Source of the DNA: Inonotus obliquus
Lineage: Eukaryota; Basidiomycota; Agaricomycetes; Hymenochaetales; Hymenochaetaceae
Length of the DNA: 64,000 nucleotides
NCBI GenBank assembly: GCA_032164295.1
Contig: JAJHTX010000001.1
Span: forward strand, 3,658,001-3,722,000
Reading direction: 5' to 3'
Shown: positions 41,707 to 54,623 of the stretch, piece after piece
Numbering within the stretch: position 1 is the first letter of the stretch
How the letters are laid out: each line of letters begins with the position of its first letter
The notes under the pieces: model-generated
The model's input: only the letters and a program-made list of their open reading frames with translations
The model's database searches: none
What the model was told of the DNA's origin: nothing
Translations under genes and position numbers: made by a program

Positions 41707-43448
41707 TGTCAGGCCAGGATATTGCCTGGACATAAACAATCGTAATATTGGCACGCTTTACACTATCGGAAGCAAGAACATAGTAGGACATCAGAAAGGA
41801 TAAACAAGAAATATCGGATGTCGCAGTAACTCGTAATTCTGCACACAAGTTAGCAAATCGAAAGCCGATGGAAAGTGCCAAGCTTACTATCAAGCATTGA
41901 GCACAACTCGTCTAGTAACAAGCACTGGTACCCACTCGACCCACTCCTCCTCGATCATGATAGTCGTCTCCACAAATACTCTTCGTGCTATTAAGCATAA
42001 AGATCGCAAAGTGTCGAGAAAGTAACTCACTGAATCGGGTTAGAGGAAGCGCGACGATACACAAAAGTCAGCCTGAGAAGTTCAGAAGCGTGGCAGAGCA
42101 GATGGTGAAGTCGTGCACGAAGTCGTGAAGGTGGCATTAGAACAAAGAATTGCAGAAAAGGAACTCGAGCGGCGATAGATAAACAAACCATTCTTTATAT
42201 GGTCACGCTCTAGAAGCAGAAATGAAGGTTCAAGAACCACCGGTTGCACCATTCATTTGGTCTTATCTGAGAAGCCATCCGATACATCGCTCTGGAAAAA
42301 CCAAAGACCACAGTCCAGATACCAAAAACCAAATAAGCCCAAACTGGGTAATCGATTATATCATTCATTAGGTCATCGATTATCTCATCCATTAAGTAAT
42401 CGATTATCTCATCTATCAAGTAATCGATTATATCATCCATTAGGTCATTCATCAAGTCATCGATTAGATCATCGATCAGGTCATCACCTTGAACCATATT
42501 CTGGACTCATCAATTGATTCATTGATGGCACATCATTCATCAAGTAACTCATTGATGCGCATCATTCATCAAATAACTCATTGATGCACAGCATCTATCA
42601 AGTAATTCATTGATGCACAGCATTCATCAAATCATGCATTGATGCACATCACTCATCAATTAATTCATTGATGCGCATCATTCATCAAATAACTCATTGA
42701 TACATTGATACATATCACTTGATTTGGAGTATTTGATGCATAGCTTTGGAAGGAGATATCAAATTTTGATGATGTGGTTGATGCAGATCTATTTTTAGCT
42801 TATGCTGTGGATTATGTAAATTGGTCTTGGAATTAGTATTTAAGGACCAGCATGTAGCCCCCCAGAGGAGTATAGAGAATTAACTCCCCATAGAATAACT
42901 CACCAGAGTTCTCCCCCAGAACAAGACAAGCTCACATCACTCTGTGACCTCTTGTCACACCATTTGCAAGTCAAGTCAAGGTTTCGTCGCATACAGTTGA
43001 CCACAGCTTAAGACTGGGTAACTGCATTGCTCAAGAACTAGTTTGGTACTAGTCAAAGGTATTGTATCGCCTCTGTTCCAATTGGACATTGGTGATAAAC
43101 TCCCTCTCAAAGTCGATATCTAATAACTCGAGACTTCGAGTGTGTGTGTCCCTCTAGACATTGACATCTATTCTGCATAGCTTGTCATTGCCTACCTCGG
43201 TGTGGACAATTTAATTGCTCCTCACCCACAGTGACCTATCACTCACTTTCAAGAGAATTGGATAAAGACTCATCTCTCACTCACTCTACATCTCTACTTG
43301 AACTCGAATCCCTCAACCCTCCAACTACAACAAGTTGCCCATAGCTTCAACGAACAACTGGGAAGACTACCCGCCTAGATAATTAGACCGGTTGACTCAG
43401 TGGGAGTGTACTTGGTTATTTAACAGCCAATACCATCCCAGCACGACA
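41707..43448 (+). repeat. 3' LTR of nested retrotransposon
   Basis: It is 1742 bp, at a constant offset of 12,408 from the 5' copy with no difference noticed. It includes the 24-bp array (42348-42479) and the 29-30-bp array (42519 to about 42705). No strong polypurine tract precedes it; the preceding bases are GTTGGGCGGA. Confidence 0.94.
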
Positions 43449-43452
43449 GCGA

Positions 43453-45382
43453 CTACGCCGAAAACTGCTGTGTACTGGCGAAGGCATGCAAACTCCTCCG
43501 AGACAGACTCCGCAGCCGCAACATGGACATTGAGGCGGAGAAGTCAGACGTCATCCACTTCAGGCGACAACGAGACACCACTCCAGACGGGGCTGACTTA
43601 GTCGTCACACTGGAGGATGCAACGGTCAAGCCCCAATACCCCATGCGCTGGCTCGGCATCTGGTTCGACCCACACCTCAACTTCAGGGAACATACAGAAA
43701 GGATGAAGGCCAAAGCCTTCTCCACCCTAGCCGCCATGCGCCTCATCGCCAACACCCAGAGGGGGATGTCCTCTGAACTACTCCGCAGGCTATACATCGC
43801 CTGCGTACAATCCATCCTCACCTGGGGATCAACGGTATGGTACCACGGCAGTCGTCAAAAGACGATTGTTGCCTCCCTCCAGAAAGTACAAGACAGCGCT
43901 GCAAGGTGGATCCTTGGGGTCTACCGCGGCACGAACAGTATAACTACAAACTTCCTTATTTCTCTCCCTCCCCTTAAATTTTCTCTAGAACTCTTGAAAA
44001 CTAAAGCCGCCCTCAGACACTACCGTACACCACATAACCATGGGCTAAGGCCACTTTCCGCTCTTTGTAAAAAACATATAGGTAATAGAAATAGTGTAAT
44101 TTCCTTTTCTTTTAGAGACCGAGTGCCGAATGCCCAACCAGTTCCCGCGTACACGCATGCCCCCTGGGAAGAACCTCTGGCCTTCTCCGAAGGACGAGTA
44201 CACTTCCACACCCCAACCACACCGACAGACTCCGACGCACGCCAGGAATACATCCAAGCGGCGTTGGATCTGTCCGGTAACACTAGCCGCCTGCTAGTCT
44301 TCACGGACGGCTCAGTGAAAGCAACACAGGCGCGCCGCAAAGCGGGCGCCTCCTCAGTCATCCTCTACGACGGCAACACCATCGCCACAAGGAAGATGGC
44401 GGCTGCCGCTCTAACCACAGCCACGGACTGCGAGATCATGGCTCTGGCAACTGTGCCAACCTGGACAGCGCGCCACCTCCCCACATCAGACACACCCCCG
44501 AGGGAAATACACTTCCTCTCTGACTCACTACCGGCCCTCAACCTCCTCGAGAAATGGCAAAGCGCGCCAGGCGCACACCGACTCCAGGAATGGAGGAAGG
44601 GAACTCAGACCCTGCTCGACGCCTTACCAACCGTGCATATCCACTTCCACTGGTGCCCCGGCCACGCGGGCATCAGCGGCAGTGAGTTGGCAGATAGGTT
44701 GGCAAAGGAAGCGGCGAACCTCCCCCCAACGAGCGAACTCCCCTCCACTGCCGCTCTGCTAGAGAAGGCAGTCGACAAACTCCTATCCTCCTGGAACGGC
44801 GAGATCAGCCGTTCCACCGACAACAGACCACAGTACCTCGGCATCAATGGCCCTGCCTCGAGGAAACCCAGAAAACTACTGAAGCTCGCCCGGCGCCGAA
44901 AGGACATTGCGCGCGTCGCCCAAGTACTATGCAACGCCGGCCCGTTTGGCGGCTTCTTCAAACGGCTCCCCAGGGAGTATCGCCTACAACACGGCATCAC
45001 CATCCATTGCCGCTGGCACAACCACCTCCCATGGCCAGTACAATCCCCAGCACACATACTCGGCGGATGCGAGGTCCTGGCTAGGACGCTAAACTGGCCG
45101 GCCACCACGCGTCCGCCTACACACTACACCGAATGGGCCGAGGATAGAAACCTCGGACCCCTTGCGGACTGGCTGAAGGAAACCACACCTTTCTTCATCA
45201 CGGACCGAGCCTCCGCCGAGGCCATAGCCTCGGCATACGCGCAGATGGAAGAAGAGGGCCTGGACACTCGCGATGACTACATAGACTTAGGGATCGCACG
45301 CAACTACGCTCAAGAAGAACTGGGACCAGAGGCGGAGACGCCTCTGGAATGGGCACGGCAACTCACAAGGTCAGATTCTTAA
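43453..45382 (+). pseudogene. LINE ORF2, C-terminal part (RT end, RNase H), separated by insertion
   Basis: The frame continues the ORF2 codon broken at 29298 and runs open to TAA at 45380-45382. The first ATG in the open stretch (43523) is internal. It carries the RT thumb region, then RNase H with TDGS (about 44303), CEIMAL, SDSLPAL and ELADRLA, then a His/Cys-containing C-terminal region. It is nearly identical to LINE copy A (492-2844). It cannot be translated as part of ORF2 any more because 14 kb now intervenes. Confidence 0.92.
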
Positions 45383-45810
45383 TTGTTTATGACTCGGTTA
45401 TGTTTCCCTCCCCCCCGTTAAATACTATCCCCTCCACACTCATATCTTACCTGTTTCCCTTATTTTCTTACTTTCCAATTTTCTTCTAAGTCGTATGTTT
45501 ATATGATTATGACCGGCCCTAAACAAACTTGACCGAAACGGGCAATTTTAGTAAATAACTTTATTAGGCTTATCTAAGTCTACAGTATATACATTCAAAA
45601 ATAGTTTCTGTTATTCCTTCTAATTCCCCTACCTCCCTAGCGTCGCGCCCTTTAGTCCTTTCTTTAGAGCACCATACTACTACCTTTTTCTCTGCTTTTC
45701 TTACTTCACCACTCTTAGAGTTCACACCACCACGTAGATTTTGTCTGCCGCGCACTTGTAACTAGAATTACTGACGCGCGTAATAAATACATTTTAAAAA
45801 AAAAAAAAAA
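45383..45810 (+). other. LINE 3' untranslated region and poly(A)
   Basis: The stretch is 413 bases of T/C-rich sequence and a 15-base A run. It matches 2845-3276 of copy A, with scattered single differences. Confidence 0.85.
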
Positions 45811-45822
45811 GTAAGTTATGAC

Positions 45823-46763
45823 AAGAAATGTGTTAGTTTTATAGTGATACAATACTTTTGATGCTTACTGTATAATCAGATTATTGAACAATCATCATGT
45901 TAGTAACTAGACTAGATGCTATTAGATATGGCCAACTTACATACTATAGCTTATAGAAACCATATCTTTAATAAAACTAAAACTACTATTGACATTTGTG
46001 AACTGCACTAGGCCTTTTACTTCACTAGGCTGGGCTGACCAAACAAAGTGCATTTTTTTTGTTGGAGAATTTTTTATTTTTCTTCAACATTTTCTTCCTT
46101 TATGTAGTTTTTAGACTAGACCTATTCTCTCTACAATATTCCTTAATTATAAATATTTGTCAACTCCCCACCTAATGATATTGTTGGCAAATAAGCAAGA
46201 ACATTTTCATCCCCCAATTTACAAATTTTGCTTCCCTTTCTGTTGGATTATGTAAACAAAATTTCTATCCTTTTTCAGGTTTTGATTCTTGATTGCAACC
46301 GCAACTATTACATTTTGCACAGCAGCAATCACTGTGTTTTACCAGTTACTACTAGATTTTTCCTAGCTTGAATTAGTTTATATAGTAAAACTAGAAAATT
46401 TTGAGCTTGATAAGAAAGCTTGAATTGCTGTAGCAACGAGTTGTTTGAATTACTTCAACCTACAAATCTACGATTACCTTAGTTAACTTGATTTGTTGGC
46501 TAGATTGAGCAGATGAGGTAGTAAAGGTGAATGATTTTTGCTATCTCATCTACTCGATCAATATGCTCCTCTATATCTTTATTTGAGATGATACAAAATC
46601 AAGTCCAAGTCCAACAGACTCTTGACCCACCATTATCGATGTGTGCTGTGCCACCTGGCCAACACCTTTCCTCACTTCCACACCCTCCATAGCGGAATCT
46701 CTCCCTATTCATATCTTTCTTTGTGCTTACTCTCTTCGGGCATCCTTACGCTACGTCTTAGGC
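45823..46763. other. AT-rich intergenic, nothing recognised
   Basis: This is the right flank of the LINE target. No coding similarity on either strand until the USP7-like relic. Confidence 0.4.
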
Positions 46764-47730
<967 letters not shown>

Positions 47731-48139
47731 ACTAACCTTCTACACCTCTTTCACGTCAGGAACAATAGCTTGTCCACTGAGTCTACCTGCAGTAACGACT
47801 TCGATCAACACCCAAATATCTTTGTTTGCAAGTGACAAAAGTTGGCAACCATGCTGTTCATGGTTTCCTAACATTTTACCCTGCACATCTACGTCGACAA
47901 CCTTGGACAAGTTCTATGCGCGACAGCCTTTGTGACTTTTGAAATCGAACACACTTAGTTAGTGAGGTTGCTTGCCATTCTCTATTCGACCATGGTGAGT
48001 ACTATAGTTGCAAATAGGTTCTTTAAATAGAACACTTACATTCACATTGAGAGTCAACTCTGCCCAAGTGCCCTGAACACCTTCAACACGAGCCTGTCCA
48101 CCGAGGATACCTTGTGTACTGACTTCAAGCACGACACGT
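47731..48139 (-). pseudogene. Unrecognised minus-strand coding-like remnants, repeated
   Basis: On the minus strand, 48140-48060 reads [20 protein letters not shown] and 47815-47745 reads VLIEVVTAGRLSGQAIVPDV, with clear resemblance at protein and DNA level. An intron-like GTAAGT...CTATAG stretch (about 48045-48008) lies between them. A further related piece is at about 49935-49868. The family is unknown and stops occur between the pieces. Confidence 0.3.
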
Positions 48140-49096
48140 TGTCGTGCTGAAAGTGTATTTATAATTGAGTATTGTCTACACAATCAAATATTACTTCCAC
48201 TGAGTCAATCAGACTGTTCTGCAGTCGGATAATCTTCCCAGTTGTTTGTTAGGCTTAAGAGGGTACCTATTTAGTAAAATTCAGCTAATAAAGGGTTGAT
48301 TGAGATGGTAAATAAAACTGGTCTTGTATTGAAACTTAGGTAATTCCCACCGGTGTGGAAATAAAAGTAAGCAAGGACGGATTGCGGGATTATGTAAATA
48401 TCCTAGACAGCTCTAGGACTGAATTGAACCACCTGTGTGACTCTGGTACATGAAAATGTTGACTGCGGGACTATGTAAATGTGCCTAGACAACTCTAGGA
48501 CTGACTGCGTAATTATTCCTAGACGGCTCTAGAATCGACTTAACTACCGGCGTAGTTTACTTAGACTGAGACGTTGAGATAGACTTAGAAGTAACTTAGA
48601 ACTCGGCAGTTCCAAGCCTTGAGCTTACAAATCACACACAAATAAATCTCCTTAGAGGGTATACTAATGACTCTGAGAGACACACCACTGTGTTCTCAGC
48701 AGACTATTATTGTTCTTAAGAGAGATTGTTCACAAGAGTATTGTTTGTAAAGAAATGATTCTAAGGAGTGTGTTCCTTAGTAGTGTGTTATTCTCATGAG
48801 GGCCAAAATGCCTCTCCTTTTATGCTACTACAGGGGGTGGCTGTGCTACATGAGTGAGTCATTTTTATCTACCTAAATTTAGAAGAAAAAATAGTATATA
48901 TTGAAGTTTGAATGAAATATGACTCAGAACTATTTATCTCATCTCAGTTGTGACTCATTATGACTCATAGTGACTCATAGTGGTCAGGTGTGAGTCAGAA
49001 TGCATCAGACAACACTGAATGACTCAATTTGACTCATACTAACTCGCATTGACTCATTCTGACTTGTATTGACTCATTCACATAGATCCTGCTACA
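48140..49096 (-). repeat. Solo-like LTR related to the nested element, minus orientation
   Basis: Read on the minus strand it runs TGTAGCAGG...AGCACGACA, 957 bp. Its 3' end matches that of the 29299/41707 LTRs (CTGGGAAGA and TGACTCAGTGG blocks, terminal AGCACGACA). It carries three diverged tandem copies of a unit containing CCTAGACAGCTCTAGGACTGA (at 48384, 48465 and 48507) and, in U3, an array of at least eight TGACTCA motifs (about 48858-49080). No target duplication matches at the two ends. Confidence 0.65.
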
Positions 49097-51363
49097 TTAC
49101 CAATTTATTTGAGAGAAGCTTAGTGTTTCACCTTTACTTGTCCCAATTTGGAAGGTATTTCTCACCATTCTGTGAATGGTTTAATGAGTACATCTAGCAT
49201 TTCAGATATAGTTTAATAAAACTCGCTTATTCTCAATAATAGAGTCTGCAATTACATGCGACTTCTGTGCCTCTCTTAGCACATTTCTCTACTGTATAAG
49301 ACACTAAATACTTTGATCGGAGACCTTCTCAATACTACTTTCCCCAAGCTTCACTTTTCAAGCAAATTTATATTAATTATCGCCAATGAGTGAAAATACA
49401 TCTCATCATTAACTGTCATGAGGCTGCAATGTGCTCGCTTTATCCATTATCTGCGTCTTCTCTTGTATCGTCTTCTGGCCTATTGTTCACCAAGTAACTC
49501 TGATGGATGCATAGAACAAATCAGGTATGAATTCTATTGTTTGATTATTTGGGTAAAATACCTGAAGTTCCTTTATTTAGAATATGGGTTGAAACAACTA
49601 TTTGTCAAGAAATTGAATGGGTAGATCAAGTTGTTGAATTGTGTCTTGTCTATAGAGTGTCTAAGTGAGTATGGTTACTTGTTTCTTTGGGTGACATTAT
49701 CTCAAGTACCATTAGACTTGTCAAGTATGATGCTTTGTGAAAGGAATGGCTTAACGTGCTTTTACGATATCTAATGTTACAATATGAGGCAATATTTAGT
49801 ATGTCTGCTGTTGAGTGTTCGTCATGAGGTCCCATAAAGGAATTAGTTATTATGTAATGAATTTATGGCCTGACAATGTCTCGACCTGAATTTCAACCTG
49901 GGTCAAGTCACCATGTGCGACAGCAGTAGTGACTACCACAATAGATCGCACTTGATCCGTCAAGTTTGAGCACATTCGGTTCATGATATCAGTGTCCAAG
50001 CAAAGATCAATAAAGAAATGAGGCGAGCATATGTTAACTGTAAGCCGTTCCCATACTCCCTCTTACATCCGGAATGACTGTTTGACCTCCCAATTCAGTC
50101 TGGTCGCATCTGTGCAGGACTCAGCTTGCCTTTCATTAAGATATAAATAGTTCCTGTCACATAACGTATCAAACATAATAAATATAATTTTATATTCTGA
50201 ACATTAATTGGATGATAAATAATATAGTGAGCTGGTTCTGGAAAGGTCGATCTAAATAGATATGTGAGCTACTGTGAACTGGAATGAAACGAGTCAGCTG
50301 AACTACATGAAGATAGAAAATAATTGTTAGGGTGCTTAGAAGATTTTCAGTAGCATAACTACAGCGAATTTTGTAGTCTGCGTTATCGTGATTCCCAGGA
50401 CTACATGATTTCTTGTCAGCTGACCTAGAATATCTCGTGTAGCCTCGTTTATCCCACATAATTTAAGCTAGGAAAGATCTGATAGGAACTCATAAAACGC
50501 AGTGAATGTGCAGGAGCCTCACGCAGTTACTTCAATGAACCAAAAGCAGGATCGAGGAGAAGTAGACAGAGTTGTAGTCTTGAGGACCAACTCCCATTTG
50601 TTCAGGCACTGCGGCCTTTTCCGAGTCCGTGAAAGAGCACCCAGAATAAGCAGAAGTGGTAGAATCAAGAGGTAGTGCTGATTGATACTCAGACTAAGAA
50701 GTCGTGATTTGTCGGAGACAAAGACAGGAGAAGACAAAGACGAAGGCGATGACAGAAACAAAGACAACAAAGACAACAAGGTATTATAAAAAAGTGGTCA
50801 AGACTCGAATAACGGGATCAAAAATATAATCGAAAAGTAGAAGCTGTAAGGACATAGGAAAGAGGAGGAGGATCAGAAGAGAAGGAGGCAAGAAAGACGA
50901 GAAACAGGACAGAATACGGAAGAGAGAACGAAACTAGATACATCCATAGAAAAAATAGTAACAGTATGAGAGGAAGGATGAGAAGAAAAACAGACCGATT
51001 GTCGGGAAAACGAAAGCTACGATGCTCGTCCACCAGTTAGGCGACCACTTGTCGTACAATATGCACAGTTGATGAGGTATGTTCTGGTAACAGGTTCATT
51101 TTCACCATTGAGTGAAGTGCCAATGGTGAAGTGCGAACAAAACCTCGAGCGACGCCAGTTGTTCATCATCAGTTCGTGTATTGCATATCGCCTGAGAACC
51201 GGGCGCGCTATCCATGGCCAGTCTCACACGGGGCATTAGGCGCCATGACGTCCGACTTGCGATCAGCCATCGGCTGTTCTTAAAATAGAGACCAGCTACA
51301 GCAGAGCAGGTAGCAAACGTTCCATCCAGGGTTATCCATCCCTAGCACCAATGTTATGAAAAA
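49097..51363. other. Intergenic, nothing recognised
   Basis: AT-rich DNA with only short, low-complexity open frames. A GACAAAGA-type purine tract lies at about 50700-50780. A short minus-strand piece at about 49868-49935 resembles the remnants at 47731-48139. No RNA gene was recognised. Confidence 0.4.
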
Positions 51364-53800
51364 TCATGCAAGCAACCCCACTCTCGCACTCGCCCCAACA
51401 TTCCCCGACGCCGATCCCACACTCGCACCAGCACCAGCACCAACGCCAACACCAGCAGGTCCAGGTCCAGTTGCACCCAAACTCAACCCCTTCAACACAC
51501 CCACACTCGCCCTCATAATATTCGACAAACTCCCTCGACGAATCCTTCCTCCTGTTGGTCCTCGAGTTCGTTCAGGTGATGATCTTTCATGGGGGCGTGT
51601 TTGGGCTCGTTCCAGTTTGGAGGTGACGGGTGAGGTGGAAGGTGTGGTTGGATTGTCATTGGGATCTGTGTTAGAAGACCCTCGTGAAACCGAACCTGAA
51701 CCTTTTCGCTCATGTCCCACTGGGTTTGAAGTGGAGTTTTCCGCGGGTGAGGGAGCATTCACAGCGGTCGAAGAAGCGGTACCGGCTACATGCTCAGAAG
51801 GCACTCCAGGGCCAGATCCAGAAACAGATCCCCTCTTCTTTGTCGATATATGCGGAATTGGAATATCCGGTAAATGCAAACTCAACGATGGCAGCGAAAC
51901 CGATACACGCGGAATATGCGGATGTGGGATGTTAGCAATATGAGGGAGTGGGAAAATATTCGTCCAACCGTCGTCTTCCTCTACCTCTCCACTCGAGGTA
52001 GTAGGACTGATACTGTGCCCATTGGTTTTGGATGGAGGAGAACTAGGCCCGAAAGGGGGAGAACCGGGAGGAGAGTTGAGGTGGACGGGCGGGAGAGCAT
52101 CTGGGTCGGGTAAGGAAGGATCCCATTTAATGTCGTCTAGGTGTGACCGAAAGTGGCTCGCGCCTTCTTTCAATTGTGCGCCTGGAATCGGTATAGGTGC
52201 GGAAGCTCCGGAAGCACTCGCAGCCGTAGAAGCTTCAGCAACTACCTGCGCTCTCATTTTCGTCTTTTCCGCCTCCCTTTCCTTCTCCCTCTCTTTAGCG
52301 GCCATCTTTGCACGAATAGCAACTTCGAGATATCTCGGTTCCGTCACAATCGGTCCAGGACTACTCGAAATTTGTGCGGGTAAACAGGTGGCACTATCCG
52401 AAGGGCTCGCAGCAGGGGATAATCGTTTCGGCGATGGCAAAGGGAACAATTCTTCTTCTGATGCGTTATCACTGCCCATGGGACTTCTGTTCCCATTCGG
52501 AGATGGAGGGGCTAAACGATCCGCACCTTTGACGCGTCCAAGCCCGCGAATATTCAGCGCTAGAGTATCTTTTCCATTCTCGATAGTCGTACCAAGGGTG
52601 GAGACGGAAGCATTGGGACTTGATCCACGTTTTCGATCAACCTCGTCCACGCGGACTAATGAACCAAGCAATCCACCCGAACGTTCTTGATATCGCCGTG
52701 GCACATGCGAATTATCCAGAGACGCACTTCTCCATAGTTTATACGCGCCCTTCGTAAAATGCAACCCCGCACACCAATCCCCATTGTCATCAACAACACC
52801 ATTACTTTGTCCCGTGGAACGTCCTCGAGTATTACTTGGAACATCCTCGCACAGATCAATCCGACTGTGAGAAGGCGTATGCTCTCTCGAAGATTCTTTC
52901 AAAGTCGGTAATCTTTTCTTCTTGCTCCAGTGAACCTCGCAAGCTGACAGGCATTTCTCGCAGCACGGTCTTAGAGGAATAGTTTCGATTTTCGGGTCAA
53001 GAGGGAGTGGAGGCAGCGAGACAGATCTCCTAGGTTTTCGACGTGTTACATCTGAGTCCTGGCTTTTGCTACAGGTTAGAGTCGGTGAGACTGTCGAATT
53101 GGGTTGGGAGGTCGAGTGCCGTAGACAAGAACGAAGACCGGCTGATGAAGTCTGAGAATAAGACTTTCGACGGAATCTAGGAGTCCATGTCAGATATTTT
53201 CGAGACAAAAGGATATTCGAGGGAAAAGGGTAGTTTTCTGTTTTCCGTAGAAAACAAAAATAGAATGAGGGGCTAGCTAGCAGTAGTTTGTGATGTCACA
53301 TAAACAGTTACCAGAGCACCAAAACTGTAAAGAAATAGGAGGATAGAGAGCACGTACACAGGATAAGGGACCTTGAGCACAACACCAGGGCTCCTAGGAG
53401 ACGAAGGTCCCTCCTCACACCCATTAATATTCGTCTGGTCGACCTGCACCGCATCACCTCCACCATTACTACGTAGAACCTCCCTTTCCCTCTCCTTCAT
53501 CGGTGGCGACGACGGACTCAAGTTGGGCCATCGCCAAGGTATACTCACTTCAAGCGCTTTCGTACTAAAGAAAGACGGTACAAGAGGAGAACGTTGTTGC
53601 TCGGGTATAAGAATACATCGTTCGTTGAAGTGTACGGATCGTGGACCGATGTTACTGTTGATACTAGCAGATTCGGTGCTACTGCTTAGACTTGCATCGC
53701 TTTTCGATGCTCGTTCTCGGTTCGACGAGGATGTCGTTGATGTGGACGAGAATGACGCTGAGGGGCTTGAGTGTAGACTTGTTTTGCTCGTGGAGGCCAT
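51364..53800 (-). CDS. Conserved basidiomycete protein of unknown function, two exons
   Basis: The exons on the minus strand are 53800-53358 and 53176-51364. The 181-nt intron has a GTACGT donor, a CTGAC branch site 14 bases before the acceptor, and CCTAG. Phases match and give 751 residues. Conserved blocks are SVHFNERCILIP (about residue 53) and VVLKVPYPV at the exon end, followed by a LRPCCEKC Cys motif (exon 2). A WCAGLHFTKGAYKLWRSASLD block resembles a region seen in many Agaricomycete hypothetical proteins. The rest is Ser/Pro-rich with a Lys/Glu helix (about 440-470). It is probably regulatory and disordered; no reaction can be assigned. Without splicing, the intron mimics a C-terminal membrane segment in exon 1. 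Confidence 0.78.
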
Positions 53801-54623
53801 GGGCGAGTCCTAGTGCTATGTACGCTGGATGCTAGACGAACATGAGGGGAAGATGCGAACAAGGGGCGGTTGTTATTAGCTGGTAATTAGAAGATAACTT
53901 AGCATCACAAGACCATCCATCTTCCGGTGCCCAGTTCGCCCTTTTCGGTACCTCTCTGTTTCATCCTTGTATTGTCGCTTCAATTGGCATTCAAGTTGGC
54001 AACAGATGGGCTAACAGATGCATATACGACAGGTGTATTTCTGATAGTTTTCGAGACTTGCGGTGATGAGCCAATATCAGTGTACCAGTTACGAAGTAAG
54101 GGCGCCAAGAGGCACGGCCATCTTTTTCGATCAGTCTCACTATCTTCCAACTTTCCCAGACTTTCCCTCGTTTCATCCCCTTTCATCCCCCCCCCCTCCC
54201 TTTTATGATGGAGTTGTAATTGAAACCTCAATTCGCTTCACCACTGGAAAAGAATTGACACTAAGAATTGTTGTTGAACGAACGAAAATCAGAATGGATC
54301 TACTAGTACCGCAAAGAAGCATCGCTAATCAAAATGGCCTTTCGAATCTCTCTCTCGGAAAGCCGCGCGACTTGTAGGTACGCATGGGAACCATTGAACA
54401 TCTAAAAGGAGATTGGACGGCCATCCTCTTCTCGGTTCAAGCTAACAGCCAGAAACATGAACATTAGCATACTTTCATCAATCTTTTACTTCAGAAGTCA
54501 TCTAAGTAATACAGGAAAGAGTATGAAGGCATTAATATTGTCATTTATATCAGCCGCGTACCTGACAACCGATCTTCTACTCTTATTCGCGGGAGGTCTG
54601 CGGCTCACAGGCAGACCGCACTT
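53801..54623. other. Intergenic between two minus-strand genes
   Basis: It holds the 5' flank of the 53800 gene and the 3' flank of the next. No coding similarity was seen. A C-run (54188-54197) and T/C-rich blocks are present, but no defined site. Confidence 0.4.

Larger units (their letters stand above)
29299..43448 (+). mobile_element. 14.15-kb Ty3/gypsy-type LTR retrotransposon nested in LINE ORF2
   Basis: Two 1742-bp LTRs (29299-31040 and 41707-43448) begin TGTC and end GACA and look identical wherever compared. The flanks GCGA at 29295-29298 and 43449-43452 are a 4-bp target duplication, and removing the element restores the LINE ORF2 frame. The internal region has a 5787-bp ORF1 with nucleocapsid and protease, a pol with RT, RNase H and integrase, and an antisense two-exon gene between pol and the 3' LTR. 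There is no chromodomain. The very long ORF1 and LTRs set it apart from the chromoviruses in this window. The near-zero LTR divergence implies very recent movement. Confidence 0.95.
25281..45822 (+). mobile_element. Full-length LINE copy B, split by an LTR retrotransposon
   Basis: The LINE begins at 25293 and ends in a 15-base poly(A) tail at 45796-45810. It is bracketed by GTAAGTTATGAC at 25281-25292 and 45811-45822. Without the nested element and its duplicated target bases (14,154 bp) it is about 6.36 kb. It holds ORF1 with three CCHC knuckles and ORF2 with an APE-type endonuclease, RT and RNase H, which fits the Tad1-like LINEs of fungi. The 5' end appears complete because ORF1 starts 36 bases inside the target duplication. 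Confidence 0.95.

Noticed and set aside
48135..49101. Target duplication for the LTR at 48140-49096
   Set aside because: The bases before (CACGT) and after (TTACC) do not match, so a clean solo-LTR insertion is not demonstrated.
51356..52690. Plus-strand open frames opposite the 51364-53800 gene
   Set aside because: They are shadows of a Ser/Pro-rich coding exon. The minus-strand reading has the conserved blocks and splice signals.
53273..53357. C-terminal transmembrane helix of the 53800 gene
   Set aside because: It lies in the intron defined by GTACGT and CCTAG and disappears on splicing.
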